From a virus: 64,000 bases of DNA. Below, piece by piece: positions 1 through 6,191 of the stretch; position 1 is the stretch's first letter, and each line of letters begins with the position of its first letter. The translations under genes were made by a program, and so were the position numbers. The stretch is from the IMG/VR virus record IMGVR_UViG_3300021962_000060, positions 1 through 64,000 of that record. One strand, given 5' to 3'. Under the pieces are notes generated by a model. That model did no database searches and was not told where the DNA came from. It saw only the letters and a program-made list of their open reading frames with translations.

Positions 1-1
1 T

Positions 2-244
2 GAAACCGGACTGCCGGTGGAAATCACCGACCTGTTCACCGAAACCGATGCCAAGGCTCCGGCGTACCATCTCGCCCACCGGATCCTGTCCGCCGGCGTG
101 GTTCGCCCCGAATGGGCGAATGTTCAGGTGGTCACGATGCGAACCGGAACCATCACCACCGGAAAGGGTGGAACCATCACCGGCGAAACCACCACCACCG
201 GAAAGGTCGGCACCGTTCGGGTGTTCATCACGCCGGTGTCCTGA
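2..244 (+). CDS. Family A small protein, 5' end outside the window
   Basis: The reading frame is open from the left edge, so only the C-terminal part is present; an internal GTG at 17 is probably not the true start. The protein is a paralog of those at 706-1089 and 2059-2448. The shared pattern is TG-x-(S/P)-V-(E/D)-(V/I)-(T/S)-(D/N), an internal Y-H-x-A-H/W segment, the motif ITGETTTT and an ending V-x-ITP. The function is unknown and I recognise no known domain. The repeated Thr/Gly tail suggests a beta-rich C-terminus. A strong terminator follows at once. Confidence 0.8.
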   Translation, partial: ETGLPVEITDLFTETDAKAPAYHLAHRILSAGVVRPEWANVQVVTMRTGTITTGKGGTITGETTTTGKVGTVRVFITPVS

Positions 245-263
245 CCGAACCGAACCACCGAAA

Positions 264-300
264 GGGAACCCCGACCCGAAAGGGTCGGGGTTCTCCCTTT
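264..300 (+). terminator. Intrinsic terminator after the first family A gene
   Basis: A GC-rich hairpin (ACCCCGACCC, GAAA loop, GGGTCGGGGT) is followed by TCTCCCTTT. It lies 20 bases after the stop codon. Confidence 0.8.
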
Positions 301-303
301 CCC

Positions 304-372
304 GACCCACTTTCGGGTCTGGCGTACTGACCCACTTTCGGGTCGAGCGTACTGACCCACTTTCGGGCAGGG
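304..372. repeat. 25-nt tandem repeat, three copies
   Basis: Copies begin at 304, 329 and 354 with the core GACCCACTTTCGGGTC followed by a variable pair and GCGTACT. Each core is itself a short inverted repeat (GACCC/GGGTC). The third copy is truncated. The function is unknown. Confidence 0.8.
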
Positions 373-515
373 ATCCCTGGAACCAAACGGCTGCCAGATC
401 GAGGTCGGCTGGAGTACTGATCTAACGTTAGACCCGATTGAGTAAACAATCCCTTCCCATCGGCTGAGTCCGATCAGATAAGAAAACTCTAACGTTAGAC
501 CGCAAAATCCTAAAG

Positions 516-560
516 GCGGGTGTACAGCGGGGTCGCTACGCTGGGGAGCCGTACACCCGC
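516..560. repeat. Structured repeat element with conserved loop, copy 1
   Basis: A 10-bp inverted repeat GCGGGTGTAC/GTACACCCGC encloses the conserved sequence GGGGTCGCTACGCTGGGGA. A second copy at 1847-1892 keeps the loop but changes both stem arms together. Both are followed by GTTGC...GCAAC, TTGAGTGAATGTTG and another GCAAC. See the findings. Confidence 0.75.
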
Positions 561-655
561 TGGGCAGATTGTTGCGATTGCAACTAGTTGAGTGAATGTT
601 GCAATTGCAACGAACACGTTTCTGGGCGGCGCATCGACCCAATCCCAGAAACGGA

Positions 656-683
656 GAAGCCCCGCCGTTTCCGGCGGGGCTTC
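656..683 (-). terminator. Terminator of the family A gene at 706-1089
   Basis: The perfect 12-bp hairpin GAAGCCCCGCCG/CGGCGGGGCTTC lies just beyond the stop codon of the minus-strand gene and is followed on that strand by TCCGTTTC. Confidence 0.75.
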
Positions 684-705
684 CGTTGTTGCGGTGCGGT
701 GCGGG

Positions 706-1089
706 TCAGGCCACGGGTGCGATGACCACGTGTGTCGCACGTGTCGTCGTCGTTTCGCCGGTAATCTCCGTGCGGGTCGCCGTAACGTTCCGCATTCCGA
801 CAACGGCGACATTGTGCCAGTAGGGACGAATTGCGCCGTGTGAGAGCGCACGGTGCGCCGTGTGGTACACCTTGTCCGAACCGTCCACGGGGAACAGGTC
901 AGAAACGTCCACGCTCTTGCCGGTGCGGATGACCGTCAGCACCACGGCGAGAAGAGCGGTGACCCGCGCCCAATTCGCACGGTTGGAACCGTTGCCATTG
1001 TCGCGGTACTCCGTGACCAATTTCTGCGCCTGTTGCGCGTCGGACGGCGACACTTTCGCCGTGGTGAATGTTGCCTGCTTTGTGTCCAT
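706..1089 (-). CDS. Family A protein
   Basis: A 127-residue protein beginning MDTKQATFTT. The ATG at 1089 has an AAGGAGG ribosome binding site at ideal spacing, so the longer in-frame ORF is not used. The C-terminal half matches the partial protein at 2-244 closely (ITGETTTT, ending V-x-I-x-PV) and the protein at 2059-2448 more distantly. A short hydrophobic stretch (residues about 40-57) follows a polar N-terminus. The function is unknown. It is transcribed against most of its neighbours and has its own terminator. Confidence 0.85.
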   Translation of the reverse strand: MDTKQATFTTAKVSPSDAQQAQKLVTEYRDNGNGSNRANWARVTALLAVVLTVIRTGKSVDVSDLFPVDGSDKVYHTAHRALSHGAIRPYWHNVAVVGMRNVTATRTEITGETTTTRATHVVIAPVA

Positions 1090-1344
1090 CGGACACCTCC
1101 TTGTGTGCCGGTGCGATGACCGGATGAGAAGAGCGTAGCAGAAACAAACGGAGAAACACAACGCTAGGGCAACAATTAGAGAATGTTCACCTAAAGTTTA
1201 CTTACACAATGCAAATAATAATCATTCACTAATTTGCATAATAATGCAGTCGAGAAGATGACGGTTCTATCGTTAGAGCCGGCGACCACACCCCTGGTTT
1301 CTAACGTTAGAAATCTGACTTTATGAGAGGCTTGCATCTGGCCG

Positions 1345-1386
1345 GCTGGTGCGCTATTACGCTCGTTCCTCACTTAGCGCACCAGC
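1345..1386. repeat. Long hairpin with conserved loop (copy 1 of 2)
   Basis: A 12-bp perfect inverted repeat GCTGGTGCGCTA/TAGCGCACCAGC encloses a loop containing GCTCGTTCCTCAC. The same stem and loop recur at 2654-2694. It occupies the cassette position filled by GCCGGTGTTC hairpins further right. Confidence 0.75.
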
Positions 1387-1478
1387 GGCTCTAACGTTAT
1401 ATACATTATAACTTTATTACACATTTCTAACGATACAAATATTTCTTCTAACGTTGGGAAAAATCTAGTCTAGGGTCG

Positions 1479-1506
1479 TTGACTTTCCCTGACGAGTTAC
1501 TAAGAT
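1479..1506 (+). promoter_or_regulatory. Promoter of the gene at 1513, leaderless
   Basis: TTGACT (1479-1484), a 16-nt spacer and TAAGAT (1501-1506) form a sigma-70-like promoter. The ATG lies 6 nt after the -10 box with no ribosome binding site between, so the transcript should start at or next to the start codon. Confidence 0.75.
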
Positions 1507-1512
1507 GAAGAC

Positions 1513-1713
1513 ATGGCAAAACAAATACACACACTCACCATTCAGTTCCCGACCCGCCAAGCATTAGCAGACTTTGTGCGAGACCATTTCGAGGCTGGTC
1601 TAGCAGTCTACGAGGCTGACGCTCTTGACCCCGAATATGTTGGCAATCCTGGTTCCAACTCATACGTCCTGCGTCGTGCCGGTCACAAGCCTGAAGAAAT
1701 GCGGGTCGCCTAA
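1513..1713 (+). CDS. Small cassette protein, unknown function
   Basis: A 66-residue protein beginning MAKQIHTLTIQFPTRQALAD. The start is set by the -10 box 6 nt upstream and the absence of a Shine-Dalgarno sequence. The N-terminus reads as a beta strand followed by a helix. No known domain is recognised. A hairpin (ACGACCCTC/GAGGGTCGT, about 1712-1752) and a GC-rich terminator follow. Confidence 0.75.
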   Translation: MAKQIHTLTIQFPTRQALADFVRDHFEAGLAVYEADALDPEYVGNPGSNSYVLRRAGHKPEEMRVA

Positions 1714-1777
1714 CGACCCTCGTTCATGGTCATGCCGATCCGAAAGAGGGTCGTCATGACCACAACCAAACGTTAGA

Positions 1778-1805
1778 ACCCGCCCCAAAAGGCGGGTCTC
1801 TTTCG
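1778..1805 (+). terminator. Cassette terminator
   Basis: ACCCGCC/GGCGGGT hairpin followed by CTCTTTCG. The CTTTCG tail recurs after most plus-strand genes in this region. Confidence 0.75.
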
Positions 1806-1846
1806 GATAACAATTCTAACGTTAGGAATACAGTTCTAACGTTAGG

Positions 1847-1892
1847 GCGGGCGTGCGGTGGGGTCGCTACGCTGGGGAACAAGCACGCCCGC
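1847..1892. repeat. Structured repeat element with conserved loop, copy 2
   Basis: A 10-bp inverted repeat GCGGGCGTGC/GCACGCCCGC encloses GGGGTCGCTACGCTGGGGA, identical to the loop in the copy at 516-560. The stem differs from copy 1 at two positions and the partner arm changes to match. The downstream TTGAGTGAATGTTG segment is also shared. Confidence 0.75.
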
Positions 1893-2011
1893 TGGCACGA
1901 TAGTTGCAAACGCAACAAGTTGAGTGAATGTTGTAAATGCAACGAACGCAATAGTTCTAACGATAGGAACCGGACTTTATTCGACCGTCGCGGCACTTCG
2001 GTACAAACGAA

Positions 2012-2037
2012 AGACCCCGCCCTCTCGGGCGGGGTCT
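2012..2037 (-). terminator. Terminator of the family A gene at 2059-2448
   Basis: AGACCCCGCCC/GGGCGGGGTCT hairpin. On the minus strand it is followed by TTTCGTTTG. Confidence 0.75.
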
Positions 2038-2058
2038 CGTTGCCGTCGCTCTCGTTTG

Positions 2059-2448
2059 TCAGTTTGGCGTGATGAAGACTCGCCCGTGCCCCTTGCTCGT
2101 TGCCGTCTTGCCCGTGATGCTCGTTGCCGTTTCGCCTTCCACGCTCACGAACATAGTCACGCTGAAAGTCTTCCCGAGCATCTTCTCAAACGTGCGAGTC
2201 CGAGACCACGCAACGTGGTACTCGTTGCTCTTGCCAATGAGAGGTCGAACCTCGTTGGTGACTTCCACGCTGTCGCCCGTGATGAGAGCGACGAGGACAG
2301 CAAGGCGAATCGCATCGCCAGCCTTGCGAGTGTCCGAGTCGGGACTTCCCGAGCGATTGCCCAACGGGGGGAGACTTGCGAGGTGAGCGACAGCCTTCGC
2401 CATTGTCGCTTTGTTCACCTTCGCCTTTCGTAGTGTCGTAGTTTCCAT
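2059..2448 (-). CDS. Family A protein
   Basis: A 129-residue protein beginning METTTLRKAK, with GAAAGGCAAGGCA just upstream of the ATG. It matches the proteins at 2-244 and 706-1089 in its second half (TGDSVEVTN, Y-H-V-A-W, ITGKTATS, ending VFITPN), with more divergence. The function is unknown. It is again antisense to its neighbours and has its own terminator. Confidence 0.85.
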   Translation of the reverse strand: METTTLRKAKVNKATMAKAVAHLASLPPLGNRSGSPDSDTRKAGDAIRLAVLVALITGDSVEVTNEVRPLIGKSNEYHVAWSRTRTFEKMLGKTFSVTMFVSVEGETATSITGKTATSKGHGRVFITPN

Positions 2449-2653
2449 TGCCTTGCCTTTCGTGAATCGGCGTTATTGCCGTACCTAGGAAACTAATCGG
2501 TATTCGCAAGCGAGTCAAGGGGAAATGTTTATTCATAGTCACGCATAACGATACAAGAAACCGGCGAGTCGAATCTCTATCGTTAGAGCCGGCAAGTCGA
2601 GCCTACTTTCTAACGTTAGAGAAATGACTTTATGAAAGCCCTAACGTTAGAGC

Positions 2654-2694
2654 GCTGGTGCGCTATTTGCTCGTTCCTCACGTAGCGCACCAGC
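2654..2694. repeat. Long hairpin with conserved loop (copy 2 of 2)
   Basis: The same 12-bp stem as at 1345-1386 (GCTGGTGCGCTA/TAGCGCACCAGC), with a loop again containing GCTCGTTCCTCAC. TAACGTTA palindromes lie on both sides. Confidence 0.75.
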
Positions 2695-2805
2695 CGCTCT
2701 AACGTTAGAGAACAGCAGAAGTTTAGCGTATTTCTAACGATAGGAACTCGACTTTATGAAGGCTCTAACGTTTCAAAAAAACTTTGTAACGATACAAAAC
2801 AATGC

Positions 2806-2834
2806 TTGACCACCTTGTAGGTATCGCATAGGAT
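2806..2834 (+). promoter_or_regulatory. Sigma-70-like promoter for the 2874-3246 pair
   Basis: TTGACC (2806-2811), a 17-nt spacer and TAGGAT (2829-2834). This transcript has a leader of about 35 nt and a GAAAGGAAG ribosome binding site, unlike the leaderless cassettes. Confidence 0.8.
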
Positions 2835-2873
2835 TATCTCATCGGGAACGGAGTACCGATACGAAAGGAAGTT

Positions 2874-3089
2874 ATGGCAGTTTCACGGGCAGTCAAGGAC
2901 TTGTTCCTGACCGACGAACTCGGTTGGCAAGAAGCAGAACAAATCGAGGCTATCGTTAGCACGGTGTCTCCCGAATGGCAGAACGCTCTGCGGTTCTGTA
3001 TCGTTATCGGTCGCAAGGGCGACAGCGACGCTTTCCGCGACCTCGCCAAGCGTATCCTGCGGAACGAGCAAACGTTAGGGGGTGAGTGA
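2874..3089 (+). CDS. Small cassette protein, unknown function
   Basis: A 71-residue, mainly helical protein beginning MAVSRAVKDL. The ribosome binding site GAAAGGAAG lies 2-3 nt before the ATG. It may be a short regulatory or structural helical protein, but no domain is recognised. Near the 3' end the sequence AACGTTAG overlaps the final codons. The next gene starts 1 nt after its stop, so the two are probably translated together. Confidence 0.75.
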   Translation: MAVSRAVKDLFLTDELGWQEAEQIEAIVSTVSPEWQNALRFCIVIGRKGDSDAFRDLAKRILRNEQTLGGE

Positions 3090-3090
3090 G

Positions 3091-3246
3091 ATGCCCAAGC
3101 GTTCACGCTGGTACTACGAAATCCGTTGGCTGGTTCGTGTAACGTTCTGGACAGCCGTATGCCTGATAGCGACGGCGACCCTCGTATCGTTAGCGGTGTT
3201 CCTGACGGACTTCGTGAACTACGTCTGGCACGGTACAGGTCGATAG
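3091..3246 (+). CDS. Small single-pass membrane protein
   Basis: A 51-residue protein beginning MPKRSRWYYEIRW. A basic N-terminus is followed by one hydrophobic segment (about residues 16-42), which fits an N-in single-pass inner-membrane protein. The GGGGGTGAG ribosome binding site overlaps the end of the upstream gene. It could be holin-like or superinfection-exclusion-like by size and topology alone; nothing more specific supports either. Confidence 0.75.
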   Translation: MPKRSRWYYEIRWLVRVTFWTAVCLIATATLVSLAVFLTDFVNYVWHGTGR

Positions 3247-3266
3247 CGTATCGTTAGACAAGTCGA

Positions 3267-3292
3267 AACCGGCCCTATCGTTAGGGTCGGTT
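3267..3292 (+). terminator. Cassette terminator
   Basis: AACCGGCCCTA/TAGGGTCGGTT hairpin (one G-U pair) followed by TTCG. The loop is TCGT, so the TATCGTTA motif forms the hairpin tip. Confidence 0.65.
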
Positions 3293-3323
3293 TTCGCTTC
3301 CGCCATGCCCTAACGTTAGAAGC

Positions 3324-3364
3324 GCCGGTGTTCTAACGTTGATGCTCAACGTTAGAACACCGGC
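3324..3364. repeat. Cassette hairpin 1
   Basis: An 18-bp perfect inverted repeat GCCGGTGTTCTAACGTTG/CAACGTTAGAACACCGGC with loop ATGCT. It is preceded by TAACGTTAGA and followed by TAACGATAGA. Confidence 0.85.
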
Positions 3365-3473
3365 TTGTCTAACGATAGAAAAGTTATTGTATTTAGTAGA
3401 TTTCTAACGATAGCAATCAGACTTTATCAGAGCTCTAACGTTTCAAAATATTTCTAAAGATTTCCTACAATAG

Positions 3474-3503
3474 TGTGGAATAGCCTTACTGGTCGCCTAG
3501 AGT
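3474..3503 (+). promoter_or_regulatory. Leaderless cassette promoter
   Basis: A conserved TGTGGAAT box (3474-3481) is followed by TAGAGT (3498-3503), 7 nt before the ATG. The same layout precedes the genes at 4037, 4605 and 5475. Confidence 0.7.
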
Positions 3504-3510
3504 TACTGAC

Positions 3511-3795
3511 ATGAACACATACACAGAACACAACAGCCCCGAAGAAGCCATCGCCTACTGCGCCGAGCACAATGACGAACTCTTCCCCGAAGCCAAAGAA
3601 CTCACCATCACCGGCACACTCTCCTGCCCGATGTGCCGTTCCAAAGCGTGGATCATCATGCCTGCCGAGTGGGTCGATGCGTTCCTGTCCGGTGCGTTCG
3701 CACAGGATGCGTTTCCGAACATGACATCCTCACAGCGAGAGCGGTTCATCACAGGGATCTGCCCATCCTGCTGGGGCAAGATGTTCGCACGCTGA
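3511..3795 (+). CDS. Small putative zinc-binding protein
   Basis: A 94-residue protein beginning MNTYTEHNSPEEA. Two CxxC pairs (CPMC at residues 39-42 and CPSC at 84-87) could bind one zinc ion as a zinc ribbon with a long insert. The family is not recognised. It is the only gene in its cassette, with a leaderless promoter before it and a GC-rich terminator after it. Confidence 0.8.
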   Translation: MNTYTEHNSPEEAIAYCAEHNDELFPEAKELTITGTLSCPMCRSKAWIIMPAEWVDAFLSGAFAQDAFPNMTSSQRERFITGICPSCWGKMFAR

Positions 3796-3805
3796 ACCAA
3801 CGTTA

Positions 3806-3836
3806 GAAGCCCGCCCTACGGGGCGGGCTTCTTTCG
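3806..3836 (+). terminator. Cassette terminator
   Basis: GAAGCCCGCCC, TACG loop, GGGCGGGCTTC, then TTTCGG. Confidence 0.85.
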
Positions 3837-3859
3837 GCTAGCGACACTAACGTTAGAGC

Positions 3860-3901
3860 GCCGGTGTTCCAACGTTAGCTCGCTAACGTTGGAACACCGG
3901 C
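3860..3901. repeat. Cassette hairpin 2, with compensatory change
   Basis: A 20-bp inverted repeat (GCCGGTGTTCCAACGTTAGC and its complement) separated by TC. Relative to hairpin 1 the T of TTCTAACG is C here, and the opposite arm changes A to G, so pairing is preserved. Confidence 0.85.
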
Positions 3902-4000
3902 TGTGCTAACGTTACAGCCGAACTGGTATTTAGTACGGTTCTAACGATACAGGCTCGACTTTACCTGAGCTCTAACGTTTCAAAATATTTCCTAAATAGT

Positions 4001-4029
4001 TGTGAAATGGTCTTTCGGGCTGTTACCAT
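4001..4029 (+). promoter_or_regulatory. Leaderless cassette promoter
   Basis: TGTGAAATGG (4001-4010) and TACCAT (4024-4029), 7 nt before the ATG at 4037. Confidence 0.65.
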
Positions 4030-4036
4030 CTTGTCT

Positions 4037-4351
4037 ATGAGCATTCATCACATCACAGACCAAGACATTGTTGATCACCTCGTCTATTCAGGTGCGAGCC
4101 AGTACAGTTGGTATCGTATCTTGGAATGGGACGGCAAGGACGTTCACGTTGAGATGTACACAGGTGAGGGCGGCATCGTTACAAAGTCTTTCCTCATCTC
4201 TCAGTTGCGAGATGTTATCGTTAGCATCCTCAACGATGTGGAACCCTACAGCCCCCGGATTGCGCGAGCAGTCGTAGAAGATGACTTTGACTCGGACGAC
4301 GCGGATGTGGTTCTCCAGATCGCAACGTTAGGGGAGGTGGTCTTCGGCTGA
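4037..4351 (+). CDS. Small acidic cassette protein, unknown function
   Basis: A 104-residue protein beginning MSIHHITDQDIVDHL. I chose the ATG at 4037 over an in-frame ATG at 4007 because the -10 box lies between them. The C-terminal third is acidic. An internal TATCGTTAG and a terminal AACGTTAG lie within the coding sequence, so operator-like words extend into the gene. No domain is recognised. Confidence 0.75.
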   Translation: MSIHHITDQDIVDHLVYSGASQYSWYRILEWDGKDVHVEMYTGEGGIVTKSFLISQLRDVIVSILNDVEPYSPRIARAVVEDDFDSDDADVVLQIATLGEVVFG

Positions 4352-4377
4352 CGAACCCCCAGTCGGTCGAACGTTAG

Positions 4378-4406
4378 AACCCGCCCTTCGGGGCGGGTTT
4401 CTTTCG
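4378..4406 (+). terminator. Cassette terminator
   Basis: AACCCGCCC, TTCG loop, GGGCGGGTT, then TCTTTCG. Confidence 0.85.
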
Positions 4407-4429
4407 ACCCGGTACTCTAACGTTAGAGC

Positions 4430-4470
4430 GCCGGTGTTCTAACGTTGACGCTCAACGTTAGAACACCGGC
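4430..4470. repeat. Cassette hairpin 3
   Basis: An 18-bp inverted repeat GCCGGTGTTCTAACGTTG and its complement, loop ACGCT, flanked on both sides by TAACGTTAGA. Confidence 0.85.
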
Positions 4471-4571
4471 TGTTCTAACGTTAGAACTTTTACTGACTTT
4501 AGCACATTTCTAACGATAGATAAGTGACTTTATGTCGGCTCTAACGTTTCAAAATAATTTGTAAACATTAG

Positions 4572-4598
4572 TCTGGAATTGGTAGAACTTGCTAGAAT
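4572..4598 (+). promoter_or_regulatory. Leaderless cassette promoter
   Basis: TCTGGAAT (4572-4579) and TAGAAT (4593-4598), 6 nt before the ATG at 4605. Confidence 0.7.
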
Positions 4599-4604
4599 CT
4601 CTCT

Positions 4605-5234
4605 ATGAACAAAACCACCTGTATCTACTGCGGAGTACCGAGAGTCCACCCTGAACGAATCTATCGTTACTGCAACAGCGAAGAGTGCGTGAAGAGGGGA
4701 CAGTCCTACGAATCACCTATCTATGACAGCACCACGGTGACTGACAGCACGGCAGAACTGACCGATACCATCGCCACGCTGGAATCAGAACTAGCAATCG
4801 CTAGCGATAGAATCGCAACCCTCACGGGGCGGGTCGCTGAATTTCAGGCACAAATTGACAAGGGGTTCGCTGATGCCCACAAGGTGTACGACAACGCTAT
4901 CAGCGTCGGTCGGTTTGATTGTCTCCGTTCTATGGTTAGGCAGCATAACGAATTCGTGATGTCTAGTGGGCTATCGACCCACCCTGATGAATACGTTAGA
5001 GACATCTACGGGCAGATGTTGTCACTACTGGAAAGAGACATGAAGAAGGTAGGAATCAGAACATACGGAACGTTAGGCGAGTGGGTCGTTCTCTCTCCTG
5101 ACACCGAATACAACCATGCCCGATACTTGGCAGAGGACAAGGGGACACGCATCTACGAAGGTGAAGTGGTGCGGGTCGGTTACGAAACCGAAACCGGAAT
5201 GGTCATAGAACCAGCCCTCGTTATCAAATACTGA
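4605..5234 (+). CDS. Zinc-finger plus coiled-coil protein, unknown function
   Basis: A 209-residue protein, the largest in this region. The N-terminus has a small zinc knuckle-like motif (C-x2-C near residues 5-8, then YCNSEEC near 23-29). Residues about 48-90 form a probable coiled coil rich in Leu/Ile heptads. The C-terminal third is globular and mixed. The layout suggests an oligomeric nucleic-acid or protein-binding factor, but this is inference. It has its own cassette promoter and terminator. Confidence 0.8.
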   Translation: MNKTTCIYCGVPRVHPERIYRYCNSEECVKRGQSYESPIYDSTTVTDSTAELTDTIATLESELAIASDRIATLTGRVAEFQAQIDKGFADAHKVYDNAISVGRFDCLRSMVRQHNEFVMSSGLSTHPDEYVRDIYGQMLSLLERDMKKVGIRTYGTLGEWVVLSPDTEYNHARYLAEDKGTRIYEGEVVRVGYETETGMVIEPALVIKY

Positions 5235-5245
5235 ATCCAACGTTA

Positions 5246-5274
5246 GAGGCCGGCTCCGAAGCCGGCTCTCTTTC
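5246..5274 (+). terminator. Cassette terminator
   Basis: GCCGGCT/AGCCGGC hairpin with outer GAG/CTC pairs, followed by TCTTTCG. Confidence 0.75.
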
Positions 5275-5299
5275 GCTGGCATCCCCTAACGTTAGAAGC

Positions 5300-5340
5300 G
5301 CCGGTGTTCTAACGTTGAGCATCAACGTTAGAACACCGGC
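5300..5340. repeat. Cassette hairpin 4
   Basis: An 18-bp inverted repeat GCCGGTGTTCTAACGTTG and its complement. The loop is AGCAT, the reverse complement of the ATGCT loop of hairpin 1. Confidence 0.85.
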
Positions 5341-5440
5341 TGTGCTAACGTTAGAGAATCGCATAGATTGAGTGAACTTCTAACGATAGAGGCTCGACTT
5401 TATCCAAGCTCTAACGTTTCAAAATAATCTAGAAATAGTA

Positions 5441-5468
5441 GTGAAATGGTTAGTGGAGTCGCTAAGAT
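5441..5468 (+). promoter_or_regulatory. Leaderless cassette promoter
   Basis: GTGAAATGG (5441-5449) and TAAGAT (5463-5468), 6 nt before the ATG at 5475. Confidence 0.7.
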
Positions 5469-5474
5469 GTCGCT

Positions 5475-5855
5475 ATGACCTACAACCTCAGATTCACCTA
5501 TCGACCCCTTTCCGATTCGTTGATGATTTACGTTGATAACGATAGATTCACGAACGCTGATACCGTGATTCAAGCCCAGTTGGGCGATGACCTAACATTG
5601 GAGATTGCCAACATTGACGGATTCCCGCTGTTCTCCGGTGTTCAGATTATGAACGCATCGTTCATTCCGGTGTGGACGGAACCCCTTGACAAGTTCCTAA
5701 CAATACAACTGCTGGACGCATTCGTTGATACCCTCTCCCGTCTTTCGTGGAAAGCCAACGAAACGGAACCGGAGAACATCTTTGAGCGAATCATTGGGGA
5801 ACGCTGGACGATGCTGGCAGAACGGAAAGACCTTGCTATCACGATGCCCGACTGA
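5475..5855 (+). CDS. Small cassette protein, unknown function
   Basis: A 126-residue protein beginning MTYNLRFTYRP. The first 60 residues look beta-rich and the C-terminal half helical. No motif or family is recognised. It is the only gene in its cassette. The ATG is fixed by the adjacent -10 box. Confidence 0.75.
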   Translation: MTYNLRFTYRPLSDSLMIYVDNDRFTNADTVIQAQLGDDLTLEIANIDGFPLFSGVQIMNASFIPVWTEPLDKFLTIQLLDAFVDTLSRLSWKANETEPENIFERIIGERWTMLAERKDLAITMPD

Positions 5856-5880
5856 ATCGACCCACTCGGCACAAACGTTA

Positions 5881-5910
5881 GAGGCCGCCCTTCGGGGCGG
5901 CTCTCTTTCG
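5881..5910 (+). terminator. Cassette terminator
   Basis: CCGCCC, TTCG loop, GGGCGG with outer GAG/CTC pairs, then TCTTTCG. Confidence 0.8.
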
Positions 5911-5933
5911 CCATCATCCCCTAACGTTAGAGC

Positions 5934-5974
5934 GCCGGTGTTCTAACGTTGACGCTCAACGTTAGAACACCGGC
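5934..5974. repeat. Cassette hairpin 5
   Basis: Same sequence as hairpin 3 (18-bp stem, ACGCT loop), again with TAACGTTAGA on both sides. Confidence 0.85.
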
Positions 5975-6116
5975 TGTTCTAACGTTAGAAGATCTCTAAC
6001 GTTTAGTGAGTTTCTAACGATAGGAGCTCGACTTTATGAGCTCTCTAACGTTTCAAATTTCTTTCTAACGATACAAGAAAGTCGGGAAAGAATGTCGGAA
6101 AGGGTAGGGTAGGTGC

Positions 6117-6153
6117 TAGTCTTTCTCTTGTCGGAAGGGCAGTCCTCCCGACA
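6117..6153 (+). promoter_or_regulatory. Promoter and 5' leader hairpin of the first family B gene
   Basis: A candidate -10 box TAGTCT (6117-6122) would start transcription at a TGTCGG/CCGACA hairpin (6129-6153). The family B gene at 7306 has the same arrangement (TAGTGT, then TGTCGG...CCGACA), so the leader structure is conserved between paralogs. Confidence 0.6.
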
Positions 6154-6172
6154 GTGTTCCACGTGGAACACT
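6153..6172. promoter_or_regulatory. parS: parS-like 20-bp palindrome
   Basis: AGTGTTCCACGTGGAACACT is a perfect 20-bp palindrome. Its 16-bp core TGTTCCACGTGGAACA matches the bacterial chromosomal parS consensus TGTTNCACGTGNAACA at every fixed position. It lies in the leader of the family B gene, about 20 nt before the ATG. The match is seen directly; binding by host or phage ParB is inferred. The window also encodes a ParB-domain protein (20124-21029), but I see no ParA. Confidence 0.75.
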
Positions 6173-6191
6173 CCAAACGAAAGGTACAAGA

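Larger units (their letters stand above)
245..705. other. Gene-free intergenic block with repeats
   Basis: I see no convincing gene here. The block holds a plus-strand terminator, three 25-nt tandem repeats, two TAACGTTA palindromes (near 424 and 490), a long structured element at 516-560, inverted GTTGCNNTTGCAAC sequences near 567-610, and the terminator of the minus-strand gene that follows. Confidence 0.7.
1090..1512. other. Gene-free block between divergent genes
   Basis: No supported gene. It separates divergent genes and so must hold two promoters. It contains TAACGTTA near 1303 and 1393, GACTTTATGAGAG near 1317, the long hairpin at 1345-1386, a TAACGATACA copy near 1429, and the promoter for the gene at 1513. 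From about 1190 to 1250 the DNA is noticeably AT-rich. Confidence 0.6.
1714..2058. other. Gene-free intergenic block
   Basis: No supported gene. It holds the 1513 gene's terminator, TAACGTTA copies near 1817 and 1836, the structured element at 1847-1892 with its GTTGC/GCAAC tail to about 1942, a TAACGATA copy near 1958, GACTTTATTCGA near 1972, and a minus-strand terminator at 2012-2037. Confidence 0.65.
2449..2873. other. Gene-free block between divergent genes
   Basis: No supported gene. It contains three TAACGTTA copies (near 2609, 2641 and 2700), TAACGATA variants near 2546, 2733 and 2789, GACTTTATGA twice (near 2625 and 2751), the hairpin at 2654-2694 and the promoter at 2806-2834. Confidence 0.6.

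Noticed and set aside
124-642. 172-codon minus-strand ORF over the left repeats
   Set aside because: It runs across the terminator, tandem repeats and structured element and is antisense to the family A gene. No ribosome binding site.
725-742. Two CACGTG words in the first minus-strand family A gene as further parS sites
   Set aside because: The flanking bases do not fit the TGTT...AACA arms of the consensus.
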